Source: Pectobacterium brasiliense (GTDB taxonomy: Bacteria; Pseudomonadota; Gammaproteobacteria; Enterobacterales; Enterobacteriaceae). Taken from it: DNA of 64,000 nt. Where the stretch lies: NCBI RefSeq assembly GCF_016950255.1, contig NZ_JACGFN010000003.1, forward strand, positions 1-64,000, in the 5' to 3' direction. Each line of letters begins with the position of its first letter. Positions within the stretch are counted from its first letter, which is position 1. The translations under genes were made by a program, and so were the position numbers. Below the pieces are notes generated by a model. That model made no database searches. It worked only from the letters and a program-made list of their open reading frames with translations, and was not told where the DNA came from. Positions 30,601 to 40,497 of this stretch are shown here, in pieces.

Positions 30601-31604
30601 ATCCGCAGGATGAGGAGACGTGGCGGCATGGGACGTTTGTGAAACCGACTCTGATCGAACTGGGCAAGATAGACGAGCTGAAAAAAGAAGTTTTTGGTCC
30701 AGTTTTACACGTAGTTCGCTATCAAAGCCAGCAGTTGGATGCAGTGATTGAGCAGATCAACGCGGCGGGATACGGTCTGACGCTGGGTGTACATACCCGC
30801 ATTGATGAAACTATCCTGCGTGTGACGAGCAAGGCGAAGGTGGGTAATCAATATGTGAACCGCAATATGGTCGGTGCCGTTGTCGGTGTTCAGCCGTTTG
30901 GCGGGGAAGGCTTATCAGGAACCGGACCAAAGGCGGGCGGGCCGCTTTATCTGTACCGTTTGCTGACACATCGTCCGGACGACGCGTTTGCGGCAGAATT
31001 TGCACAGCAGAACCGTGAGCAGGCGCTGGATGTGTCTGCCCGATCGTCGCTGCTGGCGGGGCTACAGGCGCTGGAAGACTGGGCGATTGCTGGGGAGCGT
31101 CGCGTGCTAGCGACGTTATGCCAGCGCTATAGAGAATATAGCGTCAGCGGGACAACGCGACAGCTGCCTGGCCCGACAGGGGAAAGTAATTCCTACACGC
31201 TGTTGCCGCGTGAGCGGATTCTGTGTCTGGCGGATAATGAGGACGATCGCTTGATTCAGACGGCGGCAGTGCTGGCAACGGGCGGGGAGTTGCTGTGGCT
31301 GGAAGGCGAGCAGGAGAAAACGCTTTATGGCCGTTTACCCGCCGGCGTGCAGTCGTATATTCAGCTCACGCCTGACTGGCAGCGGCACGAGGTGTCTTTT
31401 CATGGCGTCATTTATCATGGGGACGCCGATCGGTTACGGCAACTGAGTGAGGCGCTTGCAGAGCGCGATGGCCCGATTATCCAGCCGTTAGGCTATGCGC
31501 AGGGCGATACCCACGTTCAGTTGGAGCGTCTGTTGACCGAACGTTCTCTGAGTATCAATACCGCCGCCGCGGGCGGCAATGCCAGCTTGATGACGATAGG
31601 TTAA
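27636..31604 (+). CDS. putA: Trifunctional PutA: put repressor, proline dehydrogenase and P5C dehydrogenase
   Basis: A 1322-residue enzyme that oxidises proline to glutamate and represses the put genes. In order: N-terminal ribbon-helix-helix (residues 1-47, TTMGVKLDEETRERIKAAAQRIDRTPHWLIKQAIFHYLE); proline dehydrogenase barrel with FAD site (GYPVYTRKVYTDVSYLACARKLL, QYEFQCLHGMGEPLY); aldehyde dehydrogenase domain with ETGGLNAMIVDSSAL and catalytic Cys in FDSAGQRCSALRLLCLQ; and the C-terminal domain ending SINTAAAGGNASLMTIG, as in E. coli PutA. When reduced by proline it moves to the membrane and passes electrons to quinone. I choose ATG 27636 (MGSTTMG) with CAGGAG upstream; an in-frame ATG-type start at 27606 adds ten unsupported residues. 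Confidence 0.96.
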   Translation: MGSTTMGVKLDEETRERIKAAAQRIDRTPHWLIKQAIFHYLERLESGLDTPETPQWANVSHIEAEEIMPQSQEEETHLPFLDFAEQVLPQSVIRAAITSVYRRPESELVPILLEQARLTDEMSQLTQKLAYQLAEKLRGQKAGNGRAGIVQGLLQEFSLSSQEGVALMCLAEALLRIPDKSTRDALIRDKISRGNWQAHLGHSPSLFVNAATWGLLFTGKLVATHNEVNLSNSLNRIIGRSGEPLVRKGVDMAMRLMGEQFVTGETIGEALANARERENNGFRYSYDMLGEAALTEHDAAAYLAAYQQAIHAIGKASNGRGIYEGPGISIKLSALHPRYSRSQYDRVMEELYPRLLMLTLLARQYDIGINIDAEEADRLEISLDLLEKLCMEPQLVGWNGVGFVIQAYQKRCPYVIDALIELAQRSRRRLMVRLVKGAYWDSEIKRAQVDGLEGYPVYTRKVYTDVSYLACARKLLAVPNLIYPQFATHNAQTVSAIYHMAGNNYYPGQYEFQCLHGMGEPLYDQVVGAVADGKLNRPCRIYAPVGTHETLLAYLVRRLLENGANTSFVNRIADTSMALETLIADPIRGVEALAKVEWSMGVSHPKIPLPRQLYGRERQNSSGLDLSNEHRLASLSSALLNHAPQLWYAAPMIEGESEASEENPVVNPADVHDVVGYVLDASVADVELAVDAAVHAGTIWFATPPAERAAILNQAASLMEGQLQSLLGLLVREAGKSFSNAIAEVREAVDFLRYYAGQVRDSFTNDSHRPLGPVVCISPWNFPLAIFTGQISAALAAGNSVLAKPAEQTPLVAAQAVRILHEAGIPQGVLQLLPGQGETIGAALVSDERVRGVVFTGSTAVAKTLQRSIAGRLDPQGRLTPLIAETGGLNAMIVDSSALTEQVVNDVIASAFDSAGQRCSALRLLCLQEDIADRTLAMLRGAMAECRMGNPERLSTDIGPLIDAEAKENVEVHIQTMRAKGHSVFQAAYPQDEETWRHGTFVKPTLIELGKIDELKKEVFGPVLHVVRYQSQQLDAVIEQINAAGYGLTLGVHTRIDETILRVTSKAKVGNQYVNRNMVGAVVGVQPFGGEGLSGTGPKAGGPLYLYRLLTHRPDDAFAAEFAQQNREQALDVSARSSLLAGLQALEDWAIAGERRVLATLCQRYREYSVSGTTRQLPGPTGESNSYTLLPRERILCLADNEDDRLIQTAAVLATGGELLWLEGEQEKTLYGRLPAGVQSYIQLTPDWQRHEVSFHGVIYHGDADRLRQLSEALAERDGPIIQPLGYAQGDTHVQLERLLTERSLSINTAAAGGNASLMTIG

Positions 31605-31619
31605 TAAGGCATTTAATAG

Positions 31620-31656
31620 AAAAACGCGCCAAACCAGAAGGTCGGCGCGTTTTTCA
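31620..31656 (+). terminator. Terminator after putA
   Basis: AAAAACGCGCC (31620-31630) and GGCGCGTTTTT (31644-31654): an 11-bp stem with a T-run, 15 bases after the putA stop. Confidence 0.9.
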
Positions 31657-31696
31657 TGTTCGGGGCGTCGGCGTGGCGACTTCATTGCGATACAAC

Positions 31697-31978
31697 TTAA
31701 TGGCGGTAAAGCACCTTGATTACGTGGTAACCAAACTGGGTTTTCACCGGACCAAACGGTTTCAGCAATTCGCAGGAAAACACCGCCTTATCGAAAGCTG
31801 GCACCATGTCGCCTTTACGAAATTCACCTAAATCGCCGCCGTTGCGTTTTGACGGGCAGGTCGAGTGCTTCTGTGCCAGTTTCTGGAAGTCTGCACCTTT
31901 TTCCAGCTGCGCAAGAATGTCATTAGCTTCCTGCTCAGTGTCTACCAGGATGTGTAGGGCTGCTGCGGTATTTGCCAT
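31697..31978 (-). CDS. ppiC: Peptidyl-prolyl cis-trans isomerase C (parvulin)
   Basis: A single parvulin domain of 93 residues that speeds proline isomerisation in protein folding. It matches E. coli PpiC in length and motifs: [46 protein letters not shown] and [17 protein letters not shown] 31978 ([11 protein letters not shown]) follows AAAAGGTAATAAC; the frame is open upstream but those residues are not part of the family. It is divergent from rep. Confidence 0.95.
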   Translation of the reverse strand: MANTAAALHILVDTEQEANDILAQLEKGADFQKLAQKHSTCPSKRNGGDLGEFRKGDMVPAFDKAVFSCELLKPFGPVKTQFGYHVIKVLYRH

Positions 31979-32138
31979 GTTATTACCTTTTTTGCAAAAG
32001 AGATTCCGGCGCGCAATGTAACATTTGCAACGCAAGATGTGGACTGCGATGTGCTTTCCTTAATAACAAATCCCCAGTCAAGATCGATACATCTTTCTGC
32101 TACAATCGCCTTCCGTTTTATGAGTGAGCAAGATCGTT

Positions 32139-34160
32139 ATGCGCTTAAACCCCAGCCAACAACACGCTGTCGAATTCGTCACCGGACCTTGTCTGGTGCT
32201 GGCGGGCGCAGGTTCAGGCAAGACCCGCGTTATCACCAACAAAATCGCGCACCTTATCCGCCAGTGTGGCTATCAGGCTAAGCACATTGCCGCCGTGACG
32301 TTTACCAACAAAGCGGCACGAGAGATGAAGGAGCGCGTGTCGCAAACGCTGGGGCGTAAAGAAACGCGTGGGTTGATGATCGCGACTTTCCATACGCTGG
32401 GGTTGGAGATCATCAAACGTGAGTACGTCGCGTTGGGCATGAAATCCAACTTCTCCCTGTTTGACGATCAGGACCAGATGGCGCTGCTGAAAGAGCTGAC
32501 GGAACAGTGGCTGGAAAACGATAAGGTTCTGCTGCAACAGCTGATCTCGACGATCTCAAACTGGAAAAACGATCTGATCGATCCTGCCGGTGCGGCAGCA
32601 ACCGCCCGTTCCGAACGCGACAGGCTGTTTGTGCATTGCTACTCGCTCTATCACGACCACTTACGTGCCTGTAACGTACTGGACTTCGACGATCTGATTT
32701 TGCTGCCCACGCTGCTGCTGAAGCAGAACGTGGAGGTACGTGAACGCTGGCAGAATCGCTTACGCTACCTGTTGGTGGATGAATATCAGGACACCAACAC
32801 CAGCCAGTATGAGCTGGTTAAGCTGCTGGTTGGCACCCGCGCGCGTTTTACCGTCGTAGGCGATGACGATCAGTCAATTTACTCCTGGCGCGGCGCACGA
32901 CCGCAGAATCTGGTGCTGCTACAGCAGGATTTCCCCGCGCTTGACGTGATCAAGCTGGAACAAAACTACCGCTCGTCCGGCCGCATTCTGAAAGCCGCCA
33001 ATATTCTCATCGCCAATAACCCGCACGTTTTTGAAAAGCGTCTGTTCTCGGAGCTGGGTTACGGTGATGAACTCAAGGTCATTACTGCCAACAATGAAGA
33101 TCACGAAGCGGAGCGGGTCGTTGGTGAGCTGATTGCCCATCACTTTATTAAAAAGACCCAGTACGGCGACTATGCCATTTTGTATCGTGGCAACCATCAA
33201 TCGCGTCTGTTTGAAAAGATGCTGATGCAGAACCGTATTCCGTATCGTATTTCCGGCGGCACGTCGTTTTTCTCCCGACCTGAAATCAAAGATTTACTGG
33301 CTTATCTGCGCGTACTGACCAACCCGGACGATGACAGCGCGTTCTTACGCATTGTGAACACGCCCAAGCGTGAGATTGGCCCGGCGACGATGAAGAAACT
33401 GGGCGAGTGGGCAGGGCAGCGCAATAAAGGTCTGTTCAGCGCGAGTTTTGATCTTGGGCTGAGCCAGACGCTGACCGGTCGTGGGCTGGAGTCCCTGCAA
33501 CGGTTTACCCAGTGGCTGGCGGAAATCGCCCGTCTGGCAGAGCGTGAACCAGTCGCCGCCGTGCGAGATCTGATTCATGGGTTGGACTACGAAAGCTGGC
33601 TGTATGAAACCTCGCCGAGCCCAAAAGCCGCAGAAATGCGGATGAAGAACGTCAATCAGCTATTCAGCTGGATGACGGAAATGCTGGAAGGGTCCGATCT
33701 GGATGAGCCGATGACGCTGACGCAGGTCGTAACACGTTTCACGCTGCGGGACATGATGGAACGGGGAGAGAGTGAAGAGGAATTGGATCAGGTTCAGCTA
33801 ATGACGCTACATGCGTCCAAAGGCTTGGAATTCCCGTACGTCTTTTTAGTTGGGATGGAAGAAGGTCTGTTGCCGCACCAGAGCAGCATTGATGAAGATA
33901 ACGTCGACGAAGAGCGTCGTCTGGCATACGTGGGGATTACGCGTGCTCAGCGCGAACTGTTCTTCACATTGTGCAAAGAACGCCGCCAGTATGGCGAGTT
34001 GGTGCGCCCCGAACCGAGCCGTTTCCTGCTTGAACTGCCGCAAGATGATGTGGTGTGGGAAACGGAAAGAAAAGTGGTGAGCGCACAAGAGCGTATGCAG
34101 AAAGGTCAGACGAACGTCGCTAATATTCGGGCGATGTTGGCAAAAGCAAAAGGGGAGTAG
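32139..34160 (+). CDS. rep: ATP-dependent DNA helicase Rep
   Basis: Superfamily 1A 3'-5' helicase that works with the replisome to clear proteins from DNA. The 673 residues equal E. coli Rep. Walker A AGAGSGKT is at residues 22-29; LVDEYQDTN (motif II), [14 protein letters not shown] (motif III), [12 protein letters not shown] (IV), [29 protein letters not shown] (V) and [13 protein letters not shown] (VI) follow in order. I choose ATG 32139 (MRLNPSQ), the E. coli start; an in-frame ATG at 32124 is also possible. Confidence 0.96.
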   Translation: MRLNPSQQHAVEFVTGPCLVLAGAGSGKTRVITNKIAHLIRQCGYQAKHIAAVTFTNKAAREMKERVSQTLGRKETRGLMIATFHTLGLEIIKREYVALGMKSNFSLFDDQDQMALLKELTEQWLENDKVLLQQLISTISNWKNDLIDPAGAAATARSERDRLFVHCYSLYHDHLRACNVLDFDDLILLPTLLLKQNVEVRERWQNRLRYLLVDEYQDTNTSQYELVKLLVGTRARFTVVGDDDQSIYSWRGARPQNLVLLQQDFPALDVIKLEQNYRSSGRILKAANILIANNPHVFEKRLFSELGYGDELKVITANNEDHEAERVVGELIAHHFIKKTQYGDYAILYRGNHQSRLFEKMLMQNRIPYRISGGTSFFSRPEIKDLLAYLRVLTNPDDDSAFLRIVNTPKREIGPATMKKLGEWAGQRNKGLFSASFDLGLSQTLTGRGLESLQRFTQWLAEIARLAEREPVAAVRDLIHGLDYESWLYETSPSPKAAEMRMKNVNQLFSWMTEMLEGSDLDEPMTLTQVVTRFTLRDMMERGESEEELDQVQLMTLHASKGLEFPYVFLVGMEEGLLPHQSSIDEDNVDEERRLAYVGITRAQRELFFTLCKERRQYGELVRPEPSRFLLELPQDDVVWETERKVVSAQERMQKGQTNVANIRAMLAKAKGE

Positions 34161-34180
34161 TTCTCTCCCCTATATGCTCG

Positions 34181-35677
34181 TTAAGCTGGGGTTTCTTCCA
34201 GCATCAGCGGCCAGTGTACGTAGCTCTGCCAGCGGCTTTCCTGTTCCAGCATTTCTGCCCGTAACGGGTGCTGAGCCAGCCAGCCGGCAGGCAGAATCAA
34301 GCGTAACGTTTCACCTTCTACGCGTAAACGTACGGCTGGCAGCGTGTCATCGCGGCGGCGGCTGGCAAAAATAATCGCCAGACGAAGCAGGCGGCACAGG
34401 CGCTGTGCCTGATTGACCGGCAGCGCATTTTGCTGACTGAGCGGCATTAAATCGACAGGGTTAACCTGGTTTTGCAGGAGTGTCGCTAACAGCTTTTTCT
34501 GGGCGGGCGTAAAGCCTGGGAGATCGCTATGGCGAATCAAATAGGCTGCATGCTGGGGAGACTGGCGAAAATCAATACTCAAACCGATTTCGTGCACCAG
34601 GCAGGCGCTGCGCAGTAACTCGCGACATCGGCTATCTAACTGCCAGTCACGGGCAACCTGTTGCAGAAAGTTGTCTGCCAACGCACTGACGCGTTTAGCC
34701 TGTTCGGTATCCAGCAGATAACGGCGTTGCAGCGTTGCTAACGTGCGGTGACGAATATCCTGATCGACAGGCAGATCCAGCATGCCATAGACCAGTCCTT
34801 CACGCAGCGCGCCTCCGGCCAGCGTCATCGTTTTGATGTCTAACTCCTGGAAGATCGCCAGTAGAATGGCTAATCCGCTGGGGAAAACCAGCGCGCGTTC
34901 CAGCGTCAGGCCATCAATTTCCAATTCTTCCAGCTTATCGCATTGAATCGCATGCTCTTTAAGCTGTCTGAGCTTCGGCAGAGTAATGTATTCATCCATT
35001 CCCTGCGCGACCATAATTTCCTGTAGCGCCTGGACTGTGCCGGAAGCACCAACGCAGATTTGCCAGCCCTGCTCACGCAGAGAGGCCGCGACAGGACGCA
35101 ACATTTCACGCGCCGCTTGTTCAGCGCGCTCAAAATTACCGGCTTCCAGATTACGGTCACTGAAATAGCGATCTAGCCACGTTACGCATCCCATCGGGAG
35201 GCTGATCAACTGAGTTGTTTTTGCGCCGATTCCCGTTGCCAGTTCGGTACTGCCACCGCCAATATCCACGACCAGACGCGCATCTGGGCCGCCTGTCGTA
35301 TGTGCCACACCTTGATAAATCAAGCGTGCTTCTTCTTCACCGCTGATAACCTGAATCGGCAAGCCCAGAATTTCCTGAGCCCGTTGCAGAAACTCGTCAG
35401 CGTTCGTTGCCAGTCGCAGGGTGGCTGTCGCGACGACACGCACCTGATCCTGTGGAATGTCCTGCAACCGTTCGGAGAACAGTTGTAGACACTGCCAGCC
35501 ACGCTGCATCGCTTCCTGCGAGAGCCGATTCTGTTTATCCAGCCCTGCCGCAAGGCGGACTTTACGCTTTATTTTCGCCAGCGTCTGAATGCTGCCTGCG
35601 GTTTCCCGGGTGACCAGCATATGGAAGCTGTTCGAGCCGAGATCGATGGCAGCGTAAAGTGAAGAAGAGCTCAGCAT
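34181..35677 (-). CDS. gppA: Guanosine pentaphosphate phosphohydrolase
   Basis: Ppx/GppA family enzyme that converts pppGpp to ppGpp and can degrade long polyphosphate, so it tunes the stringent response. It is 498 residues; E. coli GppA is 494. The ASKHA-type nucleotide sites are [14 protein letters not shown] near the start and [16 protein letters not shown] near residue 140; a C-terminal HD-like helical domain contains [11 protein letters not shown]. It lies six bases after the rhlB stop, in the same direction, so the two form an operon as in E. coli. Confidence 0.95.
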   Translation of the reverse strand: MLSSSSLYAAIDLGSNSFHMLVTRETAGSIQTLAKIKRKVRLAAGLDKQNRLSQEAMQRGWQCLQLFSERLQDIPQDQVRVVATATLRLATNADEFLQRAQEILGLPIQVISGEEEARLIYQGVAHTTGGPDARLVVDIGGGSTELATGIGAKTTQLISLPMGCVTWLDRYFSDRNLEAGNFERAEQAAREMLRPVAASLREQGWQICVGASGTVQALQEIMVAQGMDEYITLPKLRQLKEHAIQCDKLEELEIDGLTLERALVFPSGLAILLAIFQELDIKTMTLAGGALREGLVYGMLDLPVDQDIRHRTLATLQRRYLLDTEQAKRVSALADNFLQQVARDWQLDSRCRELLRSACLVHEIGLSIDFRQSPQHAAYLIRHSDLPGFTPAQKKLLATLLQNQVNPVDLMPLSQQNALPVNQAQRLCRLLRLAIIFASRRRDDTLPAVRLRVEGETLRLILPAGWLAQHPLRAEMLEQESRWQSYVHWPLMLEETPA

Positions 35678-35683
35678 CGACGG

Positions 35684-36973
35684 TTAGTCCGCTCGTTTAC
35701 GGTTATTACGGGGCGCTCCGCTGCGGCGTGGCGCATTGTGTCGGCGCGGGCCATTGTTGGAACGCGGTGGACGTGTTAAACGCTTCGGCGCAGGTAAATC
35801 ATTCATCAGCGCGTCACTGTTGTATTTGCTGACTGGGATACCGTGACCGATATAGGTTTCGATAGCCGGGAGATTCAGCGCGTACTCTTCACAGGCCAGA
35901 CTGATAGAGAATCCGCTTTGTCCCGCACGGCCCGTACGGCCAATACGGTGAACGTAGTCTTCGCAGTCATCCGGCAGATCGTAGTTAAAAACGTGGGTCA
36001 CAGAAGGAATATGCAAACCGCGTGCTGCAACGTCCGTTGCCACCAGAATATCCAGATTACCCTGGGTAAACTCTTCCAGAATACGCAGACGTTTTTTCTG
36101 TGCGACGTCGCCTGTCAGCAGCCCAACGCGATGACCATCGGCAGCCAGATGGCCCCAGATGTCTTCACAGCGATGCTTGGTATTCGCAAAAATAATGCAG
36201 CGGTCCGGCCACTCTTCTTCCAGCAGTGTCTGGAGCAGGCGCATTTTTTCTTCGTTGGATGGATAAAACAGTTCTTCTTTAATGCGGTGGCCGGTTTTCT
36301 GTTCCGGTTCAACTTCCACATACTCGGCGTTATTCATCTGTTCAAACGCGAGTTCACGCACCCGGTAGGAGAGCGTAGCGGAGAAGAGCATGTTCAGGCG
36401 CTGTGCCGCTGCGGGCATGCGGCGGAATAGCCAGCGAATGTCTTTGATGAAGCCGAGATCGTACATGCGATCTGCTTCGTCCAGCACGACGACCTGAATC
36501 GCGCCCAGATTGATGTGGTTCTGCTTGGCATAATCGATCAGACGACCGGTGGTGCCGATCAGAATATCAACGCCGCTTTCCAGCACTTTAAGCTGTTTGT
36601 CGTAGCCGTCGCCACCGTAGGCTAAACCTAATTTTAGCCCAGTTGCATGAGACAGCGCTTCTGCATCAGAGTGAATCTGGACAGCCAGTTCACGGGTTGG
36701 TGCCATAATTAAGGCACGTGGCTGATTGGTCTGACGCTCTGCATTTGCAGGGTGTGAAAGCAGATAATGGAAAGTAGACGCGAGAAAAGCCAGCGTCTTG
36801 CCGGTACCGGTTTGCGCCTGACCCGCAACATCACGCCCTGACAGAGCCAATGGCAGAGCTAACGCCTGAATAGGCGTACAGTTATGAAACCCTTTACTTT
36901 CAAGAGCTTCAATAACCTGCGGGTGCAGGGCGAAGTCGGAAAACTTCTGTTCAGTTAAGTGTGTTTTGCTCAT
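35684..36973 (-). CDS. rhlB: ATP-dependent RNA helicase RhlB
   Basis: DEAD-box helicase of the RNA degradosome, which unwinds structured RNA for RNase E and PNPase. It is 429 residues. Motifs in order: [26 protein letters not shown] (Q motif), AQTGTGKT (I), PTRELAVQI (Ia), [13 protein letters not shown] (II), FSATLSYRV (III), [24 protein letters not shown] (V) and [12 protein letters not shown] (VI). The C-terminus is basic and Arg/Pro/Asn-rich, as expected for RNA binding. It is divergent from trxA across 118 bp. Confidence 0.96.
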   Translation of the reverse strand: MSKTHLTEQKFSDFALHPQVIEALESKGFHNCTPIQALALPLALSGRDVAGQAQTGTGKTLAFLASTFHYLLSHPANAERQTNQPRALIMAPTRELAVQIHSDAEALSHATGLKLGLAYGGDGYDKQLKVLESGVDILIGTTGRLIDYAKQNHINLGAIQVVVLDEADRMYDLGFIKDIRWLFRRMPAAAQRLNMLFSATLSYRVRELAFEQMNNAEYVEVEPEQKTGHRIKEELFYPSNEEKMRLLQTLLEEEWPDRCIIFANTKHRCEDIWGHLAADGHRVGLLTGDVAQKKRLRILEEFTQGNLDILVATDVAARGLHIPSVTHVFNYDLPDDCEDYVHRIGRTGRAGQSGFSISLACEEYALNLPAIETYIGHGIPVSKYNSDALMNDLPAPKRLTRPPRSNNGPRRHNAPRRSGAPRNNRKRAD

Positions 36974-37091
36974 AGTGTGGTAGAATATCAGCTAACTATT
37001 GCTTTACGAAAGCGTATCCGGTGAAATAAAGTCAAGCCGTTGTTGGTTAATGCTAAACCAACAAGGTAGAAATAATCCTGCGGAGTAAAAT

Positions 37092-37418
37092 ATGAGCGAT
37101 AAAATAATTCACCTGACTGATGACAGCTTCGGCACGAAAGTATTGCAAGCTGAGGGCGCTATCTTGGTTGATTTCTGGGCTGAGTGGTGTGGTCCTTGCA
37201 AAATGATCGCTCCTATTCTGGATGAAATTGCTGAAGAGTTTGAAGGTAAACTGACGGTTACCAAGCTGAATATTGATGAAAATCCGGCTACTGCGCCGAA
37301 ATATGGTATCCGTGGTATCCCTACTCTGCTGCTGTTTAAAAACGGCGAAGTCGCTGCGACGAAAGTCGGCGCACTGTCGAAAGGGCAATTGAAAGAGTTC
37401 CTGACGGCGAACCTGTAA
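37092..37418 (+). CDS. trxA: Thioredoxin 1
   Basis: A 108-residue cytoplasmic thioredoxin with the redox-active WCGPC (Cys33, Cys36), the buried Asp26-region [13 protein letters not shown], and the cis-proline loop RGIPTLLLF. It reduces ribonucleotide reductase, methionine sulfoxide reductase and many other proteins. GCGGAG precedes ATG 37092. It lies upstream of rho, as in E. coli. Confidence 0.97.
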   Translation: MSDKIIHLTDDSFGTKVLQAEGAILVDFWAEWCGPCKMIAPILDEIAEEFEGKLTVTKLNIDENPATAPKYGIRGIPTLLLFKNGEVAATKVGALSKGQLKEFLTANL

Positions 37419-37912
37419 TTAGCTTGATACCTTAAAAAGGGTGTCGCCGGCGGGCGCAATTGGGCAATATGTAATTCTCATATTGACTGCTTGCCGCTCG
37501 TCGGGAAGCGTGTTAGATTCTTCATCACTGCATATCGTACTTGCCTATGTTTAAGCCCTTAGGCTTAAGCCTGAAAGTTAGAGTCTAAAGCATTATTCTG
37601 TGTCGAAATCGAAAAAATCGTTGTTTTACAAGGTAATTGTTCTACAAGACGATTGTTTCACAACACGTTTGTGATCCGATTTGGGCAGTCTGCTAGTTTT
37701 ACAATAATTGGTTTTATGTGTCTTCGATCTCCTGCCGTTGATTTATGCGGATATCGTTTATGCGGATGTTGTTTTGCGCGGATTTAATGCGCTTCAGGTG
37801 TGAAACCAGACAGGAATCCGGTGGTTGAAGGCTGTTATAGAGGCACGGATGATCCTGCCATACCATTCACGTTATAGTTCGAGATTTACCCCGAGTTAAA
37901 GAACCCACCACT
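37419..37912 (+). promoter_or_regulatory. rho leader region with three 16-bp repeat units
   Basis: A 494-bp gap with no supported gene. Three palindromes TTGT-N3-ACAA stand at 37621-37631, 37637-37647 and 37653-37663, exactly 16 bp apart. A 12-bp palindrome AGGCTTAAGCCT lies at 37561-37572, and CAATATG/CATATTG arms at 37465-37471 and 37479-37485 could form a hairpin after trxA. In E. coli the rho leader mRNA is a target of Rho itself. A 23-codon ORF at 37716-37787 (MCLRSPAVDLCGYRLCGCCFARI) is in the place of the E. coli rhoL leader but does not resemble it and has no ribosome-binding site. Confidence 0.5.
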
Positions 37913-39172
37913 ATGAATCTTACCGAATTAAAGAATACGCCAGTTTCTGAGTTAATTACTCTTGGCGAAAATATGGGACTGGAAAACCAGGCCCGCATGC
38001 GCAAACAGGATATTATCTTCGCTATTCTGAAACAGCATGCCAAAAGCGGCGAGGATATTTTCGGCGATGGTGTGCTGGAGATATTGCAGGATGGCTTCGG
38101 CTTTCTCCGCTCCGCAGACAGCTCCTACCTCGCAGGCCCCGATGATATCTACGTTTCTCCCAGCCAAATCCGCCGTTTTAACCTCCGCACTGGTGACACC
38201 ATTTCTGGCAAGATTCGTCCGCCGAAAGAAGGTGAACGCTACTTTGCGCTGCTGAAAGTTAACGAAGTCAACTACGACAAACCTGAAAACGCCCGCAACA
38301 AGATCCTGTTCGAAAACTTAACGCCGCTGCACGCAAACTCTCGTCTGCGTATGGAGCGGGGTAATGGTTCGACAGAAGATCTGACGGCGCGTGTGCTGGA
38401 TCTGGCTTCACCGATCGGCCGTGGTCAACGTGGTCTGATCGTTGCACCGCCAAAAGCGGGTAAAACCATGCTGCTGCAAAACATCGCACAGAGCATCGCT
38501 TACAATCATCCTGACTGTGTGCTGATGGTGTTGCTGATTGACGAACGTCCGGAAGAAGTTACCGAGATGCAGCGTCTGGTGAAAGGTGAAGTGGTGGCGT
38601 CAACGTTTGACGAGCCAGCTTCCCGTCACGTTCAGGTTGCCGAAATGGTGATCGAAAAAGCGAAGCGTCTGGTTGAGCATAAGAAAGACGTTATCATCCT
38701 ACTGGACTCCATTACCCGTCTGGCACGTGCCTACAACACCGTGGTTCCGGCTTCGGGCAAAGTGTTGACTGGTGGTGTGGATGCTAACGCCCTGCATCGT
38801 CCGAAGCGTTTCTTCGGCGCGGCGCGTAATGTTGAGGAAGGCGGTAGCCTGACCATCATCGCCACCGCGTTGGTTGATACCGGTTCTAAGATGGACGAAG
38901 TGATTTACGAAGAATTTAAAGGTACAGGTAATATGGAACTGCACCTGGCGCGTAAAATCGCAGAAAAACGCGTGTTCCCGGCGATTGACTACAATCGTTC
39001 CGGTACGCGTAAAGAAGAACTGCTTACTACCTCTGAAGAATTGCAGAAGATGTGGATTCTACGCAAGATCATCCACCCAATGGGTGAGATCGACGCGATG
39101 GAATTCCTCATCAACAAGTTGGCGATGACGAAAACCAACGATGAATTCTTCGATATGATGAAACGTTCATAA
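37913..39172 (+). CDS. rho: Transcription termination factor Rho
   Basis: A hexameric RNA-dependent ATPase that ends transcription at Rho-dependent sites. It is 419 residues, the E. coli length. The N-terminal helical domain ([39 protein letters not shown]) and the cold-shock-like primary RNA site with GFGFLRS at 61-67 are followed by the RecA-like motor with PPKAGKTML (P-loop), [12 protein letters not shown], and the Q-loop and R-loop region [29 protein letters not shown]. It is followed by a clear terminator that separates it from the wec cluster. Confidence 0.97.
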   Translation: MNLTELKNTPVSELITLGENMGLENQARMRKQDIIFAILKQHAKSGEDIFGDGVLEILQDGFGFLRSADSSYLAGPDDIYVSPSQIRRFNLRTGDTISGKIRPPKEGERYFALLKVNEVNYDKPENARNKILFENLTPLHANSRLRMERGNGSTEDLTARVLDLASPIGRGQRGLIVAPPKAGKTMLLQNIAQSIAYNHPDCVLMVLLIDERPEEVTEMQRLVKGEVVASTFDEPASRHVQVAEMVIEKAKRLVEHKKDVIILLDSITRLARAYNTVVPASGKVLTGGVDANALHRPKRFFGAARNVEEGGSLTIIATALVDTGSKMDEVIYEEFKGTGNMELHLARKIAEKRVFPAIDYNRSGTRKEELLTTSEELQKMWILRKIIHPMGEIDAMEFLINKLAMTKTNDEFFDMMKRS

Positions 39173-39206
39173 ATCCGGGCGTTCATCCATTACGGATAAC
39201 TCGGGG

Positions 39207-39236
39207 AACGCCACGCTGGGTCGTGGCGTTTTTTTA
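39207..39236 (+). terminator. Terminator after rho
   Basis: AACGCCACG, loop CTGGGT, CGTGGCGTT and five more T, 35 bases after the rho stop. Confidence 0.93.
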
Positions 39237-39378
39237 TCCCCTAATTGATCGGATGTGAAGGGGCTTTCTATCAGGAAGTCTCGGTTATCACTCAATTTGT
39301 ACTGGCGATCAATGTAGGCGATAGGATATAAGGCGTAAACCGAGTCTATACTGAACAGCTACAGCGCAGCTGTTAACG

Positions 39379-40476
39379 GTGAACTTACTCACTATGAGTA
39401 CCGAATTACTATTTATTTTCTTGTTTTCTCTGGGCTTTCTTTTTTTTGCTCGCAGCATTGCGGGTAAAATAGGGCTTGTCGATCGTCCCAACTACCGTAA
39501 ACGCCATCGGGGTCTTGTACCTCTGGTTGGTGGTATCTCCGTGTATGCGGGTATCTGCTTTACCTACTTCATTACCGATCAATATATTCCCAACTTCCGT
39601 CTTTACCTGCTGTGCGCGGGTGTGCTGGTGTTTATCGGCATGCTGGACGATCGTTTTGATATCAGCGTGAAAATTCGTGCCGTTGTGCAGGCGTTTGTTG
39701 CCGTGGTGATGATGGCTTTCGCTGGCTTGACGATACATAACCTGGGATTCATCTTCGGTCCGTGGCAGATGGGGCTAGGGCCGTTTGGCTATCTGGTCAC
39801 GTTGTTTGCGGTTTGGGCGGCAATTAATGCGTTCAATATGGTGGACGGGATCGATGGATTGCTCGGCGGGTTGTCCTGCGTCTCATTTGGGGCGATGGGC
39901 ATTTTGCTGTACCTGAGCGGTCACACGAATCTGGCATTGTGGTGTTTCGCCATGATTGCGGCGACGTTGCCTTATATTCTGCTTAACCTCGGCATGTTTG
40001 GGCCACGCTACAAGGTGTTCATGGGCGATGCGGGTAGTACGATGATTGGCTTCACGGCGATCTGGCTCCTGATTCAAACAACGCAAGGCCCTCAGCATCC
40101 GATTAATCCAGTTACGGCACTGTGGATCATCGCTATCCCGCTGATCGATATGATCGCCATTATGTATCGGCGCTTGCGCAAAGGGATGAGCCCGTTCTCG
40201 CCTGACCGACAGCATATCCATCATTTAATGATGCGGGCTGGCTTCTCTTCCCGTCAGGCTTTTGTGCTGATTACGCTTGCTGCCGCCTTGTTGGCCGCGG
40301 TCGGCGTGTTGGGTGAATATTTCTTTTTTATACCCGAATGGTTTATGTTGGCATTATTCTTGCTTGCATTTCTACTGTATGGCTACTGCCTGAAACGAGC
40401 ATGGCGGGTCGCCCGTTTTATCAAGCGAATCAAACGTCGTATGCGGCATTCTGATGAGCAAAAGCAGTCATCCTGA
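39379..40476 (+). CDS. wecA: Undecaprenyl-phosphate GlcNAc-1-phosphate transferase
   Basis: Polytopic inner-membrane enzyme that moves GlcNAc-1-phosphate from UDP-GlcNAc to undecaprenyl phosphate and so starts enterobacterial common antigen (ECA) and often O-antigen synthesis. It is 365 residues with about 11 hydrophobic helices. Catalytic motifs are GMLDDRFDIS, NAFNMVDGIDGLLGG, GDAGSTMIGF and SPDRQHIHHLMMRAG. I take GTG 39379 as the start (MNLLTMSTEL), the same N-terminus as E. coli WecA; ATG 39394 is an alternative. It is the first gene of the ECA cluster. Confidence 0.95.
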   Translation: MNLLTMSTELLFIFLFSLGFLFFARSIAGKIGLVDRPNYRKRHRGLVPLVGGISVYAGICFTYFITDQYIPNFRLYLLCAGVLVFIGMLDDRFDISVKIRAVVQAFVAVVMMAFAGLTIHNLGFIFGPWQMGLGPFGYLVTLFAVWAAINAFNMVDGIDGLLGGLSCVSFGAMGILLYLSGHTNLALWCFAMIAATLPYILLNLGMFGPRYKVFMGDAGSTMIGFTAIWLLIQTTQGPQHPINPVTALWIIAIPLIDMIAIMYRRLRKGMSPFSPDRQHIHHLMMRAGFSSRQAFVLITLAAALLAAVGVLGEYFFFIPEWFMLALFLLAFLLYGYCLKRAWRVARFIKRIKRRMRHSDEQKQSS

Positions 40477-40497
40477 CCAAATAATTTTGGGGAAGTA

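Noticed and set aside
37716..37787. 23-codon ORF as a rho leader peptide
   Set aside because: It lacks a ribosome-binding site and does not resemble E. coli RhoL; kept only as a note in the leader region.
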